This document shows, piece after piece, positions 34,671-43,316 of a stretch of DNA of 64,000 nucleotides. Numbering within the stretch: the stretch's first letter is position 1; the number at the start of each line of letters is the position of its first letter. The translations under genes were made by a program, and so were the position numbers. The notes below the pieces were generated by a model. It had not been told where the DNA came from and searched no databases. It worked only from the letters and a program-made list of their open reading frames with translations. This DNA is from Massiliimalia massiliensis (GTDB taxonomy: Bacteria > Bacillota > Clostridia > Oscillospirales > Ruminococcaceae), in contig NZ_FUHT01000003.1 of NCBI RefSeq assembly GCF_900155615.1, forward strand, positions 744,001 to 808,000, given 5' to 3'.

Positions 34671-35914
34671 TACGCAAACTGCGCGTTAAATTGATTCTCG
34701 CCTCCATGTTGTCGTTGCTGCTGGTGCTGACGATTATTTTTGGGGTCGTAGGCGTTTTGAATTACAGAAAAATTTTGGCGGATGCTGACAGTATTTTAGC
34801 TATTTTGGAGGAAAACGACGGGAATTTTCCGGTTGGTGAACATCTGAAAGATGATTTTTTCCTGTCAGATGATCTGCCGAAAGGTGACCGCCGCTCTTCT
34901 CCTGAACTGCCCTATGAATCCAGATATTTTTCGGTATTCCTTACCGAGGACGGAACGATTGTGTCTGTGAATACAGGGAAGATTGCGGCGGTAGATACAC
35001 AAACGGCTATTGAATACGCTCAGTCGGTTTTCGGAGACGGACCTTCACGGGGATTTGTAGGAGATTATCGATACACCATATATACATCGGAACATGAAGT
35101 CCATATTATTTTTCTTGATTACGGACGGGAAATGGGTTCTTTCCGAACCTTTTTAGTTACAGGCGCAAGCGTTGGCCTGATCGGTTTATTGGCTGTGCTG
35201 CTATTGCTGATTGTTCTTTCCGGCCGAATTGTGAAACCTTTTTCAGAAAACTATGAAAAGCAAAAGCAATTCATTACCGACGCTGGACATGAGCTGAAGA
35301 CGCCGTTGACCATCATAGATGCAGATGCAGAGGTACTGGAAATGGACATCGGGGAAAATGAGTGGCTTCACGATATAAAAAGTCAGACCAAGCGGTTGAC
35401 TCAGTTGACTAACAGCCTGATTCTTCTGTCACGTATGGAAGAACAGCCCCAGGTGGAAAAAATTGAATTTCCCATTTCTGATCTGGCAGAGGAAGTATTA
35501 GAAACATTTCAGGCGCTTGCAAAAACGCATAACAAAATGATTTCAGGGCAGATCGAGCCTATGCTTTCGATGACTGGGGATGAAAAAGCCATACGGCAGC
35601 TGATTACCATCCTGCTGGACAACGCGGTGAAGTATTCTGATGATAGAGGGGAAATTGAGCTTTCCCTGAAAAAGCAAAAAAATATGATTCACCTGGGTGT
35701 ATTTAATACAGTGGAATCCATTTCCAGAGAGGATCTGATGCATTTATTTGACCGCTTTTACCGCGCAGACAAATCGCACAATTCCCAGACCGGCGGTTAT
35801 GGACTTGGGCTTTCTATCGCGTCGGCCATTGTTAATACGCATAAGGGAAAGATTACGGCAAGCACACAAGACGGAAAATCTTTGCTGATTATGGTTACGT
35901 TTCCTATGAGCTGA
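34667..35914 (+). CDS. Membrane sensor histidine kinase
   Basis: A 415-aa kinase paired with the preceding regulator (ATGA overlap). Transmembrane segments at about 10-30 and 162-185 enclose an extracytoplasmic sensor region of about 130 residues with no recognised fold. The HisKA helix carries H208 (FITDAGHELKTPLTIIDADA). The ATPase domain shows the N box (LLDNAVKYSDDRG), FDRFYRADKS and GGYGLGLSIASAIV. No HAMP domain is evident between the second membrane segment and HisKA. The pair probably watches the cell envelope and drives the HtrA/surface-polymer operon directly downstream. The terminator after this gene separates the two transcripts. Confidence 0.92.
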   Translation: MIRKLRVKLILASMLSLLLVLTIIFGVVGVLNYRKILADADSILAILEENDGNFPVGEHLKDDFFLSDDLPKGDRRSSPELPYESRYFSVFLTEDGTIVSVNTGKIAAVDTQTAIEYAQSVFGDGPSRGFVGDYRYTIYTSEHEVHIIFLDYGREMGSFRTFLVTGASVGLIGLLAVLLLLIVLSGRIVKPFSENYEKQKQFITDAGHELKTPLTIIDADAEVLEMDIGENEWLHDIKSQTKRLTQLTNSLILLSRMEEQPQVEKIEFPISDLAEEVLETFQALAKTHNKMISGQIEPMLSMTGDEKAIRQLITILLDNAVKYSDDRGEIELSLKKQKNMIHLGVFNTVESISREDLMHLFDRFYRADKSHNSQTGGYGLGLSIASAIVNTHKGKITASTQDGKSLLIMVTFPMS

Positions 35915-35934
35915 ACAAAAAATAAATCGCTGAG

Positions 35935-35970
35935 AAAAAGCGCTATTCTTTGGTGAATAGCGCTTTTTTT
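35935..35970 (+). terminator. Terminator of the two-component operon
   Basis: AAAAAGCGCTATTC pairs with GAATAGCGCTTTTT around a TTTGGT loop, followed by more Ts. Confidence 0.93.
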
Positions 35971-35998
35971 GTACAATTTTATAACCGAAAAATAGATT

Positions 35999-36052
35999 TT
36001 AAGTTGAATTAAGTTTCTGTTTTAAGTTCATCTAAATATCGAACAGTATACT
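35999..36052 (+). promoter_or_regulatory. HtrA operon promoter with three TTAAGTT direct repeats
   Basis: TTAAGTT occurs at 35999-36005, 36009-36015 and 36022-36028, with starts 10 and 13 bases apart, and the third copy overlaps the -35 region of a -10 TATACT at 36047-36052. No consensus -35 is present. That is the layout of a promoter activated by an OmpR/PhoB-type regulator, and such a regulator is encoded just upstream. Confidence 0.65.
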
Positions 36053-36115
36053 TTGAACATAACAAAAAGATTTTCCGTACAAAAAACGGGTGAACGTATG
36101 AAAGGAGTGCAGGTT

Positions 36116-37084
36116 ATGTATAACGAACAGAAATACAGACCCATGGACCATATGTCAGAATTTGAACAATCGGGATCTCCGATTCCCACGAAAAGAAAGC
36201 AAAGAAAAGGCGGAATCTTCAGAAAATCTGCCGCGTTTGTTTTGAGCGCCGTAATTTTCGGCGGACTTGCCGGCGGAAGCTTTTATGGAGTAAACGCGCT
36301 GCTTGGTTATACGGAATCAGCCGTGGCTGAAAACCAGACGGCCGAACAGGACAGTGCTGTTTCGCTTTCTGCATTGTCCTATATATCTGAGACGACCAGC
36401 CAGTCTTTGGATGTAAGCGGAGTTGCAGTCCAGGGACTTTCCTCAGTGGTCTCGGTGACTAACATCTCCGTCCAGGAGGTGCAAAACTATTTTGGACAAT
36501 TTGGGCGAAACGGGCGGGGCCAAACGCAGCTGCAGGAAACCACCAGCTGTGGTTCGGGCGTGATTGTCTATTCCGGTGATTCGGAGCTTTACATGGTTAC
36601 CAATTATCATGTGGTGGAAGATGCGACAACATTATCAGTAACGTTTGTGGACGACGAAACCTATGAAGCACAGCTGTGCGGCTATGATGAATCCATGGAT
36701 ATTGCGCTGCTGAAGGTTTCGGTTGACACATTGTCTTCAGACACGCTTTCCCAGATTTCCATTGTTTCAATTGGAGATTCGGACGAATTGGCAGTTGGGG
36801 AACAGGTTGTCGCGATTGGAAATGCTCTTGGGTACGGTCAATCCGTAACTACAGGCATCGTCAGTGCACTGGATCGGGCTGTCAGCACAGATACCGGTTC
36901 CTCTACCTATATTCAGACAGATGCAGCCATCAATCCCGGCAATAGCGGCGGAGCCTTGCTCAATATGAACGGCGAACTGATCGGGATCAATACGGCCAAG
37001 GTTTCTTCTACGGAGGTTGAGGGCATGGGGTATGCCATCCCTATTTCCCAGGTGCTGGATCTGATCGAAGCTTTGATGGACTGA
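36116..37084 (+). CDS. HtrA/DegP-like membrane-anchored serine protease without PDZ domain
   Basis: A 322-aa trypsin-like protease. After a cytoplasmic head of about 35 residues a single membrane segment (about 38-60, FVLSAVIFGGLAGGSFYGV) places the catalytic domain outside the cell. The triad is H165 (TNYHVVED), D195 (SMDIALLKV) and S277 (NPGNSGGALL). Typical HtrA proteins continue with one or two PDZ domains; this one stops 45 residues after the serine, so substrate choice must work differently. ATG 36116 is chosen for the AAAGGAG site eight bases upstream. It leads the surface-polymer operon and presumably handles envelope stress or matures neighbours. Confidence 0.9.
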   Translation: MYNEQKYRPMDHMSEFEQSGSPIPTKRKQRKGGIFRKSAAFVLSAVIFGGLAGGSFYGVNALLGYTESAVAENQTAEQDSAVSLSALSYISETTSQSLDVSGVAVQGLSSVVSVTNISVQEVQNYFGQFGRNGRGQTQLQETTSCGSGVIVYSGDSELYMVTNYHVVEDATTLSVTFVDDETYEAQLCGYDESMDIALLKVSVDTLSSDTLSQISIVSIGDSDELAVGEQVVAIGNALGYGQSVTTGIVSALDRAVSTDTGSSTYIQTDAAINPGNSGGALLNMNGELIGINTAKVSSTEVEGMGYAIPISQVLDLIEALMD

Positions 37085-37112
37085 ACGCATAAATAAAGAA
37101 AGGAGCAGAAGA

Positions 37113-37844
37113 ATGGCATATCAAGCAACATTCAAGCGATATGAAATCAAATACTTGCTTACGCCTCGGCAAAAAGGCGCGATTTTACTGGCAATGAAGC
37201 CCTATATGAAACTTGACAGCTATGGACGCACTACGATCCGAAATGTCTATTATGATACGGATACCTACCGTCTGATTCGGCGCTCTCTGGAAAAACCGGC
37301 ATATAAAGAGAAGCTGCGGATCCGCAGCTATCAGACTGCGGCGCCGTACGATCCGGTATTTGTGGAACTGAAAAAGAAATACAAGTCAGTGGTCTATAAG
37401 CGTCGGCTGACTCTGCCGGAAATACAGGTCAGAGAAAGTTTCCAAAACGGTTCTCCCCTTCCTGTCCGTTCTCAAATAGCGGATGAAATCGAGTATTTCC
37501 GCTCCTACTACGAAGGTCTGCGTCCAACGGTGTTTCTGTCGTATGAGCGGGAGGCTTTCTATGCGCTGGATGGCAGCGATTTCCGTGTGACATTCGATGA
37601 GAATATCCTCTATCGCGAAGAGGATCTATCTCTTGGCAGCGAGACGTATGGGACGCCGCTGCTTGAAAAAGGACAAACGCTGATGGAAATTAAAACGGCA
37701 GGAGGACTCCCGCTTTGGATGAGCCATGAATTAAATCAGCTCAGGGTTTTCCGTACATCGTTTTCAAAATATGGGCTGGCATATCGGCGCATGATGATAA
37801 GGCCCGCAATGGAAGATTCAAGGAGGAGTTGTCATGTTTGCTAA
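37113..37844 (+). CDS. VTC-domain protein, possible polyphosphate polymerase
   Basis: A 243-aa protein consisting of one VTC domain, the catalytic tunnel domain of yeast polyphosphate polymerase. The arginine- and lysine-rich strands expected to bind phosphate are visible: FKRYEIKYLL, YYDTDTYRLIRRSLEKPAYK, EKLRIRSY, FVELKKKYKSVVYKRRL and a C-terminal MEIKTAGGLPLWM. In bacteria such proteins usually sit next to DUF4956 membrane proteins, as here, and their product is not settled; polyphosphate is the best guess by homology. An AAAGGAG site precedes the ATG. The gene overlaps the DUF4956 gene by 11 bases, implying a joint complex at the membrane. Confidence 0.85.
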   Translation: MAYQATFKRYEIKYLLTPRQKGAILLAMKPYMKLDSYGRTTIRNVYYDTDTYRLIRRSLEKPAYKEKLRIRSYQTAAPYDPVFVELKKKYKSVVYKRRLTLPEIQVRESFQNGSPLPVRSQIADEIEYFRSYYEGLRPTVFLSYEREAFYALDGSDFRVTFDENILYREEDLSLGSETYGTPLLEKGQTLMEIKTAGGLPLWMSHELNQLRVFRTSFSKYGLAYRRMMIRPAMEDSRRSCHVC

Positions 37845-38529
37845 TTTGTTTCAAGGATTGTTTGACACAGAAATGACCAGTGTCATTCCTTTCACCGATT
37901 TTCTTCTTTGCGTTGTCAGCGCATTGGTTGCAGGGCTGATATTGGCTGTCTTCTATATGTACAGAACCAGATATACCAAAAGCTTTGTCGCAACGCTTGC
38001 GCTTCTACCCGCAGTGGTCTGCGTGGTAATTATGATGGTGAATGGGAATGTGGGTACCGGCGTCGCGGTTGCCGGAGCATTCAGTCTGGTTCGCTTTCGA
38101 TCCGTACCCGGTTCTGCAAAGGAAATCGGAGCAATTTTTCTTGCCATGGGTACCGGATTGGTTATTGGCATGGGATACCTCGGCTATGCGTTTCTGTGTA
38201 CAATCCTCCTCGGCCTTGCCAGCGCTCTGTATAACCGTTTGGATTTTGGAGCAAAAAAGAAAACTGCACTGTATAAAACCCTTCACATTACCATTCCGGA
38301 GGATCTGGATTACACAGATGTTTTCGAACCGATTCTGAAAGAATATGCGTCTGCCTGTGAACTGACAATGGTAAAAACCACAAACATGGGAAGCCTGTTC
38401 CGCCTCACCTATAACCTTACACTGAAAACCACGGCAAAAGAAAAAGAATTGATCGACAGACTTCGCTGCCGCAACGGGAATTTGGAGATTACTATCTCCA
38501 AACAGGAAACGCCAATCGGTGAATTATAA
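37834..38529 (+). CDS. DUF4956 membrane protein
   Basis: A 231-aa protein with four to five membrane segments in residues 15-140 (such as FLLCVVSALVAGLILAVFYM and VCVVIMMVNG) and a soluble C-terminal domain of about 85 residues. The central VAGAFSLVRFRSVPGSAKEI motif is typical of DUF4956. The function of the family is unknown; it travels with VTC-domain proteins and is thought to act with them, perhaps exporting or anchoring a polymer. Start ATG overlaps the VTC gene and uses an AGGAGGAG site inside it. Confidence 0.88.
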   Translation: MFANLFQGLFDTEMTSVIPFTDFLLCVVSALVAGLILAVFYMYRTRYTKSFVATLALLPAVVCVVIMMVNGNVGTGVAVAGAFSLVRFRSVPGSAKEIGAIFLAMGTGLVIGMGYLGYAFLCTILLGLASALYNRLDFGAKKKTALYKTLHITIPEDLDYTDVFEPILKEYASACELTMVKTTNMGSLFRLTYNLTLKTTAKEKELIDRLRCRNGNLEITISKQETPIGEL

Positions 38530-38542
38530 AGGAGGTGTCTAT

Positions 38543-40126
38543 ATGAAAAAGATAGCAATCTTATTGTTGCTTCTCATGGTTATTCCTTCACTTTCTGCAT
38601 GCAGTTTCGCAGGTGTTACTGTTACAGAATCTGAAAACGGATCCTCTGAAGAAAGCCAAACTGAAGCAGTGTCAACAGCAATTTCATCGGAAATGTTTAC
38701 GGATAGAGACTTGGAAATTGGTTATGATGAGGAAACCAGCACACAGATCACCCTTTCGGGCGGCAGCGCTTCCAGCGATTCGGACGCCGTTCAGATTTCC
38801 GGAAGTACGGTTACCATTACGGATGAGGGTACCTACATCCTTTCCGGAACATTGAATGACGGCATGATTGTGGTCAGCGCCGAGGATACGGACAAAATTC
38901 AGCTCGTGCTGGATAATGTAGAAATTACAAGTTCTGATTCAGCAGCTATCTATGTTTTGGAGGCAGATAAGGTATTTATCACTACTGCGTCCGGCTCAGA
39001 GAACAGTTTAGCTAACGGCGGGGAATATGTGGCCATCGATGACAATAACATCGACGCAGTAATTTTTTCCAAATCTGATCTGACCTTAAACGGCGCAGGA
39101 ACACTGACCATCAACGCTGCCGCAGGCCATGGCGTTGTTTCCAAAGACGATCTGGTTCTTACCAGCGGCGCCTATACTATTACGGCGGCAAGCCAGGGCC
39201 TTTCCGGTAAGGACAGTGTTCGGATCGCCAACGGGACATACACGATTACATCTGGAAAGGACGGAATCCACGCGGAGAACACAGACGATGCCAGTCTGGG
39301 ATTTCTCTATATTTCAGGCGGAACCTTTACCATTACGGCGGAAGGCGACGGCATGAGCGCCAGCGCTTATCTGCAGATAGAGGGCGGTACCTTTACTGTT
39401 ACTACAGGGGAGGGAAGCGCCAGTGCCACGATGACTACGGATACCATGGATTTTGGACAGCGAGGCGGTTCCCAGAGTGAAACCACTACGACAGAGGAAG
39501 ACTCGGCCAGCCAGAAAGGAATCAAGGCTGATGGCGCTGTCACAATCACAGGCGGAAGCTTTGTGACAGATACGGTGGACGATTCCATTCACGCAGGCGG
39601 TGATATTCTCATTTCAGACGGTCAATTCGAACTGAGCAGCGGTGACGACGCCATACATTCGGACGCTGGTGTTACCATTCAGAGCGGTACTTTTACCATA
39701 AGCTACTGCTACGAGGGAATTGAAGGCTTGTCAATTACCATTGATGACGGAACCTTTGACATTACTTCTGTGGACGATGGCCTTAATTCTGCCGGCGGCA
39801 CAGACAGCTCCGGATTTGGCGGTGCGCGTCCCGGACAGGAGCAGTTCTCTGCTTCGTCTGACAGCTTTATTACCATTAACGATGGGAATTTTGAAATCGT
39901 TTCTACCGGCGACTGCATTGATTCCAACGGCGCTTTGACTATCAATGGCGGTACCTTGAACCTTACCTGCAACGGCAATGGCAATACAGCTCTGGACTGT
40001 GACGGAACCTACGCCAATAACGGCGGCGATGTTACCACCAACGACGGCTCAGAAAACAATCCGGGCCAGATGGGCGGCGGTACGCCAGAGCAAGGCGGAA
40101 TGGGCCGGGGCCGCGGCGGATTTTAA
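38543..40126 (+). CDS. Cthe_2159-type surface lipoprotein, beta-helix carbohydrate-binding
   Basis: A 527-aa exported lipoprotein. The signal peptide MKKIAILLLLLMVIPSLSAC ends in an LSAC lipobox, so C20 should be lipid-modified. Then follow about 15-20 short, repetitive beta-helix turns of the type TLTINAAAGHGVVSKDDLVL and GGTFTITAEGDGMSASAYL, typical of Cthe_2159-family proteins, which bind cellulose and acidic sugars with calcium. Many aspartates and glycines occupy the turns (DDSIHAGGDI, GDDAIHSDAG). The tail is glycine-rich (GGMGRGRGGF). AAGGAGGTG lies six bases before the ATG. It is encoded directly after VTC-DUF4956, a common arrangement in Firmicutes, and may hold a surface polymer. 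Confidence 0.87.
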   Translation: MKKIAILLLLLMVIPSLSACSFAGVTVTESENGSSEESQTEAVSTAISSEMFTDRDLEIGYDEETSTQITLSGGSASSDSDAVQISGSTVTITDEGTYILSGTLNDGMIVVSAEDTDKIQLVLDNVEITSSDSAAIYVLEADKVFITTASGSENSLANGGEYVAIDDNNIDAVIFSKSDLTLNGAGTLTINAAAGHGVVSKDDLVLTSGAYTITAASQGLSGKDSVRIANGTYTITSGKDGIHAENTDDASLGFLYISGGTFTITAEGDGMSASAYLQIEGGTFTVTTGEGSASATMTTDTMDFGQRGGSQSETTTTEEDSASQKGIKADGAVTITGGSFVTDTVDDSIHAGGDILISDGQFELSSGDDAIHSDAGVTIQSGTFTISYCYEGIEGLSITIDDGTFDITSVDDGLNSAGGTDSSGFGGARPGQEQFSASSDSFITINDGNFEIVSTGDCIDSNGALTINGGTLNLTCNGNGNTALDCDGTYANNGGDVTTNDGSENNPGQMGGGTPEQGGMGRGRGGF

Positions 40127-40127
40127 A

Positions 40128-40170
40128 TGACAGCTCCTGTCCGGACATATATTTTGGGCAGGAGCTGTCA
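40128..40170 (+). terminator. Hairpin after the Cthe_2159-type gene
   Basis: TGACAGCTCCTG pairs with CAGGAGCTGTCA (12 bp) around a 19-base loop, followed by the weak TTGTTAAATT. It may end some transcripts or protect the upstream mRNA, letting less reach the glycosyltransferase gene. Confidence 0.65.
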
Positions 40171-40207
40171 TTGTTAAATTAAGAAATGGGCGAAGGGAGG
40201 TCAAAAT

Positions 40208-41290
40208 ATGCAGCCTTTATGGATCGCTTTGATTCCGGCATATCAGCCGGCAGAACAACTCATTCCGCTTCTGAAAGAGGCAAAAAACGGTGGGTTTCAA
40301 ATCGTTGTTGTCGATGACGGCAGTGACGAAAATTTCAAAAAGGTGTTCCAATCCGCTGCCCAATATGGAACTGTGCTCCGTCATGCACAGAATAAGGGCA
40401 AAGGGCGAGCCATTAAGACGGGGCTTTCTTTTATTCAGAATTATTATCCTGCGGAGTGCATCATTGTTACCATGGATGCTGACGGGCAACACTGCGTTGA
40501 GGACGCCAAAAGAATTTGCCGGATTGCGCAGGACAATCCGGATGCGCTGGTGCTGGGCAGCAGAAAACTAAAGGAAAATGTTCCCTTCAGAAGCCGGTTC
40601 GGAAATACAGTGACCAGATTTGTTTATTTTATTTCAACCAGACAAAAGGTATGGGACACGCAAACCGGCCTTCGCGCTTTTTGCGCGAAGCTGATCCCGC
40701 AGTTTCTCACCATTTCCGGGGAACGGTACGAGTACGAAATGAATGTGCTGCTGACCTGCTCACGGGCCGGCATTCCGATCCTGGAGGAGGAGATCGATAC
40801 GATTTATATCGACGGAAATGCCTCTTCGCATTTTGATACAGTGAGGGATTCCTGTCGTGTGTATAAAGAAATCCTGAAGTTTTCAGCGGCTTCTCTCATC
40901 AGTTTTTTGGTGGATTATGGATTATACAGTCTTCTCACCCTATGGACATTCGGGCTAGGGAGTATCCAGAGACTTGTACTATCGAATATCGGTGCACGGA
41001 TTATGAGCGCATGCGTGAATTATACCATCAACCGCAAGCTGGTGTTCCAGAGCAAAGCGCATGTTGTCCGCTCTGCTGTTCAGTATGCTGTATTGGCAGG
41101 TATGATTTTGGCTGGCAACACCTTTGTTCTGGGGCTTCTTGCGGATTGCCTGGGGATAAACCGGTATGCGGCTAAACTTGCCACAGAACTGTTTTTCTTT
41201 CTGATCAGCTGGCTGGTTCAGCGGAGGGTTATTTTCCGGGAAGGGAAAAACGCAGGAAAATCTCAGAAAAATTTTAAAGAAGAGGGATGA
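40208..41290 (+). CDS. GT2 glycosyltransferase fused to a GtrA flippase-like domain
   Basis: A 360-aa membrane protein. Residues 1-225 are a family 2 glycosyltransferase (VVVDDGSDENF, MDADGQH with the DxD-like site, then DTQTGLRAF). Residues about 230-345 form a four-helix GtrA domain (FSAASLISFLVDYGLYSLLT to the AKLATELFFFLISWLVQRRV end). Such fusions attach a sugar to the undecaprenyl phosphate carrier and help to move it across the membrane. A GGGAGG site precedes the ATG. It sits between the surface lipoprotein and a phosphodiester glycosidase, so it probably modifies the same surface polymer. Confidence 0.9.
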   Translation: MQPLWIALIPAYQPAEQLIPLLKEAKNGGFQIVVVDDGSDENFKKVFQSAAQYGTVLRHAQNKGKGRAIKTGLSFIQNYYPAECIIVTMDADGQHCVEDAKRICRIAQDNPDALVLGSRKLKENVPFRSRFGNTVTRFVYFISTRQKVWDTQTGLRAFCAKLIPQFLTISGERYEYEMNVLLTCSRAGIPILEEEIDTIYIDGNASSHFDTVRDSCRVYKEILKFSAASLISFLVDYGLYSLLTLWTFGLGSIQRLVLSNIGARIMSACVNYTINRKLVFQSKAHVVRSAVQYAVLAGMILAGNTFVLGLLADCLGINRYAAKLATELFFFLISWLVQRRVIFREGKNAGKSQKNFKEEG

Positions 41291-41297
41291 AATTCAA

Positions 41298-42221
41298 ATG
41301 TTCATACGGCGACACTGGTGGGCCATTGTCTATAGCCTGTTTCTGGCTGCCTTTACGGTCTACCTTGCTATGGATACGTTTGTGATCTCCAGGGCATATA
41401 CGGTGGTGACCGAAACAGAAAGCGGAAGAGAGAGCACTGCCGCAGCCGATACGGAACAGAGCAATGAAACGGGTTCCGATACGGAGGCTGTGCTGTCCGA
41501 AACTTTCTACCGCGATGAAAATATTGAAATTACAATTACGGAATACCGGGAATACGATACCTCAATTTTTGTTGCGGATATTGTGCTGTCCTCTCCGGAA
41601 TACCTTCAGACCGCATTTGCAAAAAACGCTTATGGACGCAATGTGACGGAAAAGACTTCCGAGATTGCGGAAAGCGCAGGCGCGATTCTGGCTATTAACG
41701 GAGATTATTACGGCGCACAGGAAGATGGATATGTTCTCCGCAACGGAGTTCTCTACAGAAGCACTGCTGCGGCTGGTCAAGAAGATCTGGTGATCTACGA
41801 TGACGGAAGTTTCGCTGTTATTAACGAAACGGATATTACTGCCGAGGAACTCCTTGCGAACGGCGCGCAGCAGATCTTATCGTTTGGCTCTGCCTTGATA
41901 GAAGATGGAACAGTGGTTGTTTCAGAAAATGATGAAGTCGGAAAAGCCAAAACAAGTAATCCCCGTACCGCTGTTGGCCTCATTGATGATCTCCACTATG
42001 TGTTTGTAGTCTCCGACGGAAGAACGGATGAAAGCGCCGGCCTGTCCCTGGCGCAATTGGCGGAATTTATGAAAGAGCTTGGCGTCGTGACCGCCTACAA
42101 TCTGGACGGCGGGGGTTCCTCTACCATGTATTTTAACGGTCAAATCATCAACAACCCGACTACCAACGGACGAAGCATCAAGGAAAGGAGCGTGAGCGAC
42201 ATTGTCTATATCGGTTACTAA
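41298..42221 (+). CDS. NAGPA-type phosphodiester glycosidase, membrane-anchored
   Basis: A 307-aa protein with an N-terminal anchor (about 8-32), a low-complexity acidic linker, and an extracellular domain from about 75 that matches the NAGPA (phosphodiester N-acetylglucosaminidase) family. The core signatures are INGDYYGAQEDGYVLRNGVL, PRTAVGLIDD, the catalytic-loop YNLDGGGSSTMYFNG, and the closing VSDIVYIGY. The family cleaves or processes sugar-phosphodiester links in exopolysaccharide and cell-wall polymers. It starts seven bases after the glycosyltransferase gene and overlaps the next gene by 20 bases. It probably trims or releases the polymer made by this locus. Confidence 0.88.
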   Translation: MFIRRHWWAIVYSLFLAAFTVYLAMDTFVISRAYTVVTETESGRESTAAADTEQSNETGSDTEAVLSETFYRDENIEITITEYREYDTSIFVADIVLSSPEYLQTAFAKNAYGRNVTEKTSEIAESAGAILAINGDYYGAQEDGYVLRNGVLYRSTAAAGQEDLVIYDDGSFAVINETDITAEELLANGAQQILSFGSALIEDGTVVVSENDEVGKAKTSNPRTAVGLIDDLHYVFVVSDGRTDESAGLSLAQLAEFMKELGVVTAYNLDGGGSSTMYFNGQIINNPTTNGRSIKERSVSDIVYIGY

Positions 42222-42612
42222 CCACTCCGATAGAAGCGCGGCAAAGACGGGATTTGTCTATTTGTTTGTTTCTTTGTTCTGTATCCTGTTTGGCGCTGTC
42301 TACGAGCATTTCAGCCATGAGGTATATTCCTATTATATGCTCTATGCGTTTGTATTTCCTTTAGTTGGCGGCATGCTGCCTTTTTTCGGAATCGCTTTTT
42401 GCAGAATGCCTATACCGAACAGGGCGTCTTGTAATTTGTACCACTCTGGCATAGCGGCGCTGACAACAGGCAGTCTGTTTCAGGGGGCACTGGAGATTTA
42501 TGGAACAACTAACCATCTTGTTAAAATTTACTGGTGGATTGGAACTGCATTCGTCTTAGCGGGAATAGTTTTCTATATTGTATGTATCAGAGGAAAAAGA
42601 AATAAAATGTAA
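42202..42612 (+). CDS. Small four-helix membrane protein, unknown function
   Basis: A 136-aa protein with four hydrophobic segments (about 17-37, 43-63, 84-103, 111-130), short loops and a basic end (CIRGKRNKM). I do not recognise a family. The start is a TTG at 42202 inside the end of the glycosidase gene, with an AAAGGAG site 11 bases upstream, a long spacing; no better start is in frame before residue 40. The tight overlap says that it is translated with the surface-polymer genes and probably serves them in the membrane. Confidence 0.7.
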   Translation: MSISVTNHSDRSAAKTGFVYLFVSLFCILFGAVYEHFSHEVYSYYMLYAFVFPLVGGMLPFFGIAFCRMPIPNRASCNLYHSGIAALTTGSLFQGALEIYGTTNHLVKIYWWIGTAFVLAGIVFYIVCIRGKRNKM

Positions 42613-42623
42613 AAAAATAGGGA

Positions 42624-43235
42624 ATGATAATCTTGACTTATGAAGAATACTATGGGTGTCAGCTTGACGGCCTGAAGCGTGTAGAGCAAGTTTTACTGGA
42701 TATTATTCGCAAATATCCAACGCAAAGTTATCCAAATGGGGTAGAGCCGGTTTTGTATTGTAAAACCAGAATCAAGGAACCGGAAAGCATGATACGAAAG
42801 CTGGAACGCCGGAAAATTCCGGCGGATGGGGTTACCGCCCTTGAAATGATACATGATGCTGTTGGAATGCGGATCGTGTGCTCTTTTTTAGATGATGTCT
42901 ATAAAATTGCCAGTTGGTTAAGGACATGCCCTGAATTTGAGATTATTGAAACGAAAGATTACATTGCCTACCCGAAGCCCAATGGGTATCGCAGCCTGCA
43001 TTTGGTTTTATCTTTCCCTTCAGTATCCAATCAAAAATTTATGGCAGAGATACAATTGCGGACGATTGCCATTGATTTTTGGGCAGCCTTAGAACATCAG
43101 ATGAAGTATAAGAAAAACATTGAGCACGAAAAAACGATTCGCGGTGAATTAAAACGCTGTGCGGACGAGATTGCTTCGGTGGATATTTCGATGCAGACTT
43201 TACGAGACCTGATTCTTAACGATCAATGGAATTAA
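42624..43235 (+). CDS. Small alarmone synthetase (RelA/SpoT synthetase domain only)
   Basis: A 203-aa protein made of the (p)ppGpp synthetase domain alone, without the hydrolase or regulatory domains of Rel, like YjbM/YwaC of Bacillus. It shows YCKTRIKEPESMIRKLERRK for ATP binding, AVGMRIVCSF, YPKPNGYRSLHLVL for GTP binding, and the FMAEIQLRTIAIDFWAALEH signature with its catalytic glutamate. Such enzymes make alarmone under envelope or nutrient stress and depend on transcription for control. The ATG at 42624 has only a weak site (ATAGGGA); a TTG at 42633 is an alternative. Lying 11 bases after the membrane-protein gene, it belongs to the two-component-linked operon. Confidence 0.88.
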   Translation: MIILTYEEYYGCQLDGLKRVEQVLLDIIRKYPTQSYPNGVEPVLYCKTRIKEPESMIRKLERRKIPADGVTALEMIHDAVGMRIVCSFLDDVYKIASWLRTCPEFEIIETKDYIAYPKPNGYRSLHLVLSFPSVSNQKFMAEIQLRTIAIDFWAALEHQMKYKKNIEHEKTIRGELKRCADEIASVDISMQTLRDLILNDQWN

Positions 43236-43316
43236 AAAAACAACCTCAATATCTTGCTTATTAAATATTGAGGGCGAAAAGTGGATCAGATGACGCATTA
43301 GTTGTATGTTGAAGAA

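Noticed and set aside
43244-43273. CCTCAATAT/ATATTGAGG hairpin after the alarmone synthetase, considered as its terminator
   Set aside because: The T run lies on the wrong strand for that gene and no minus-strand gene ends there.
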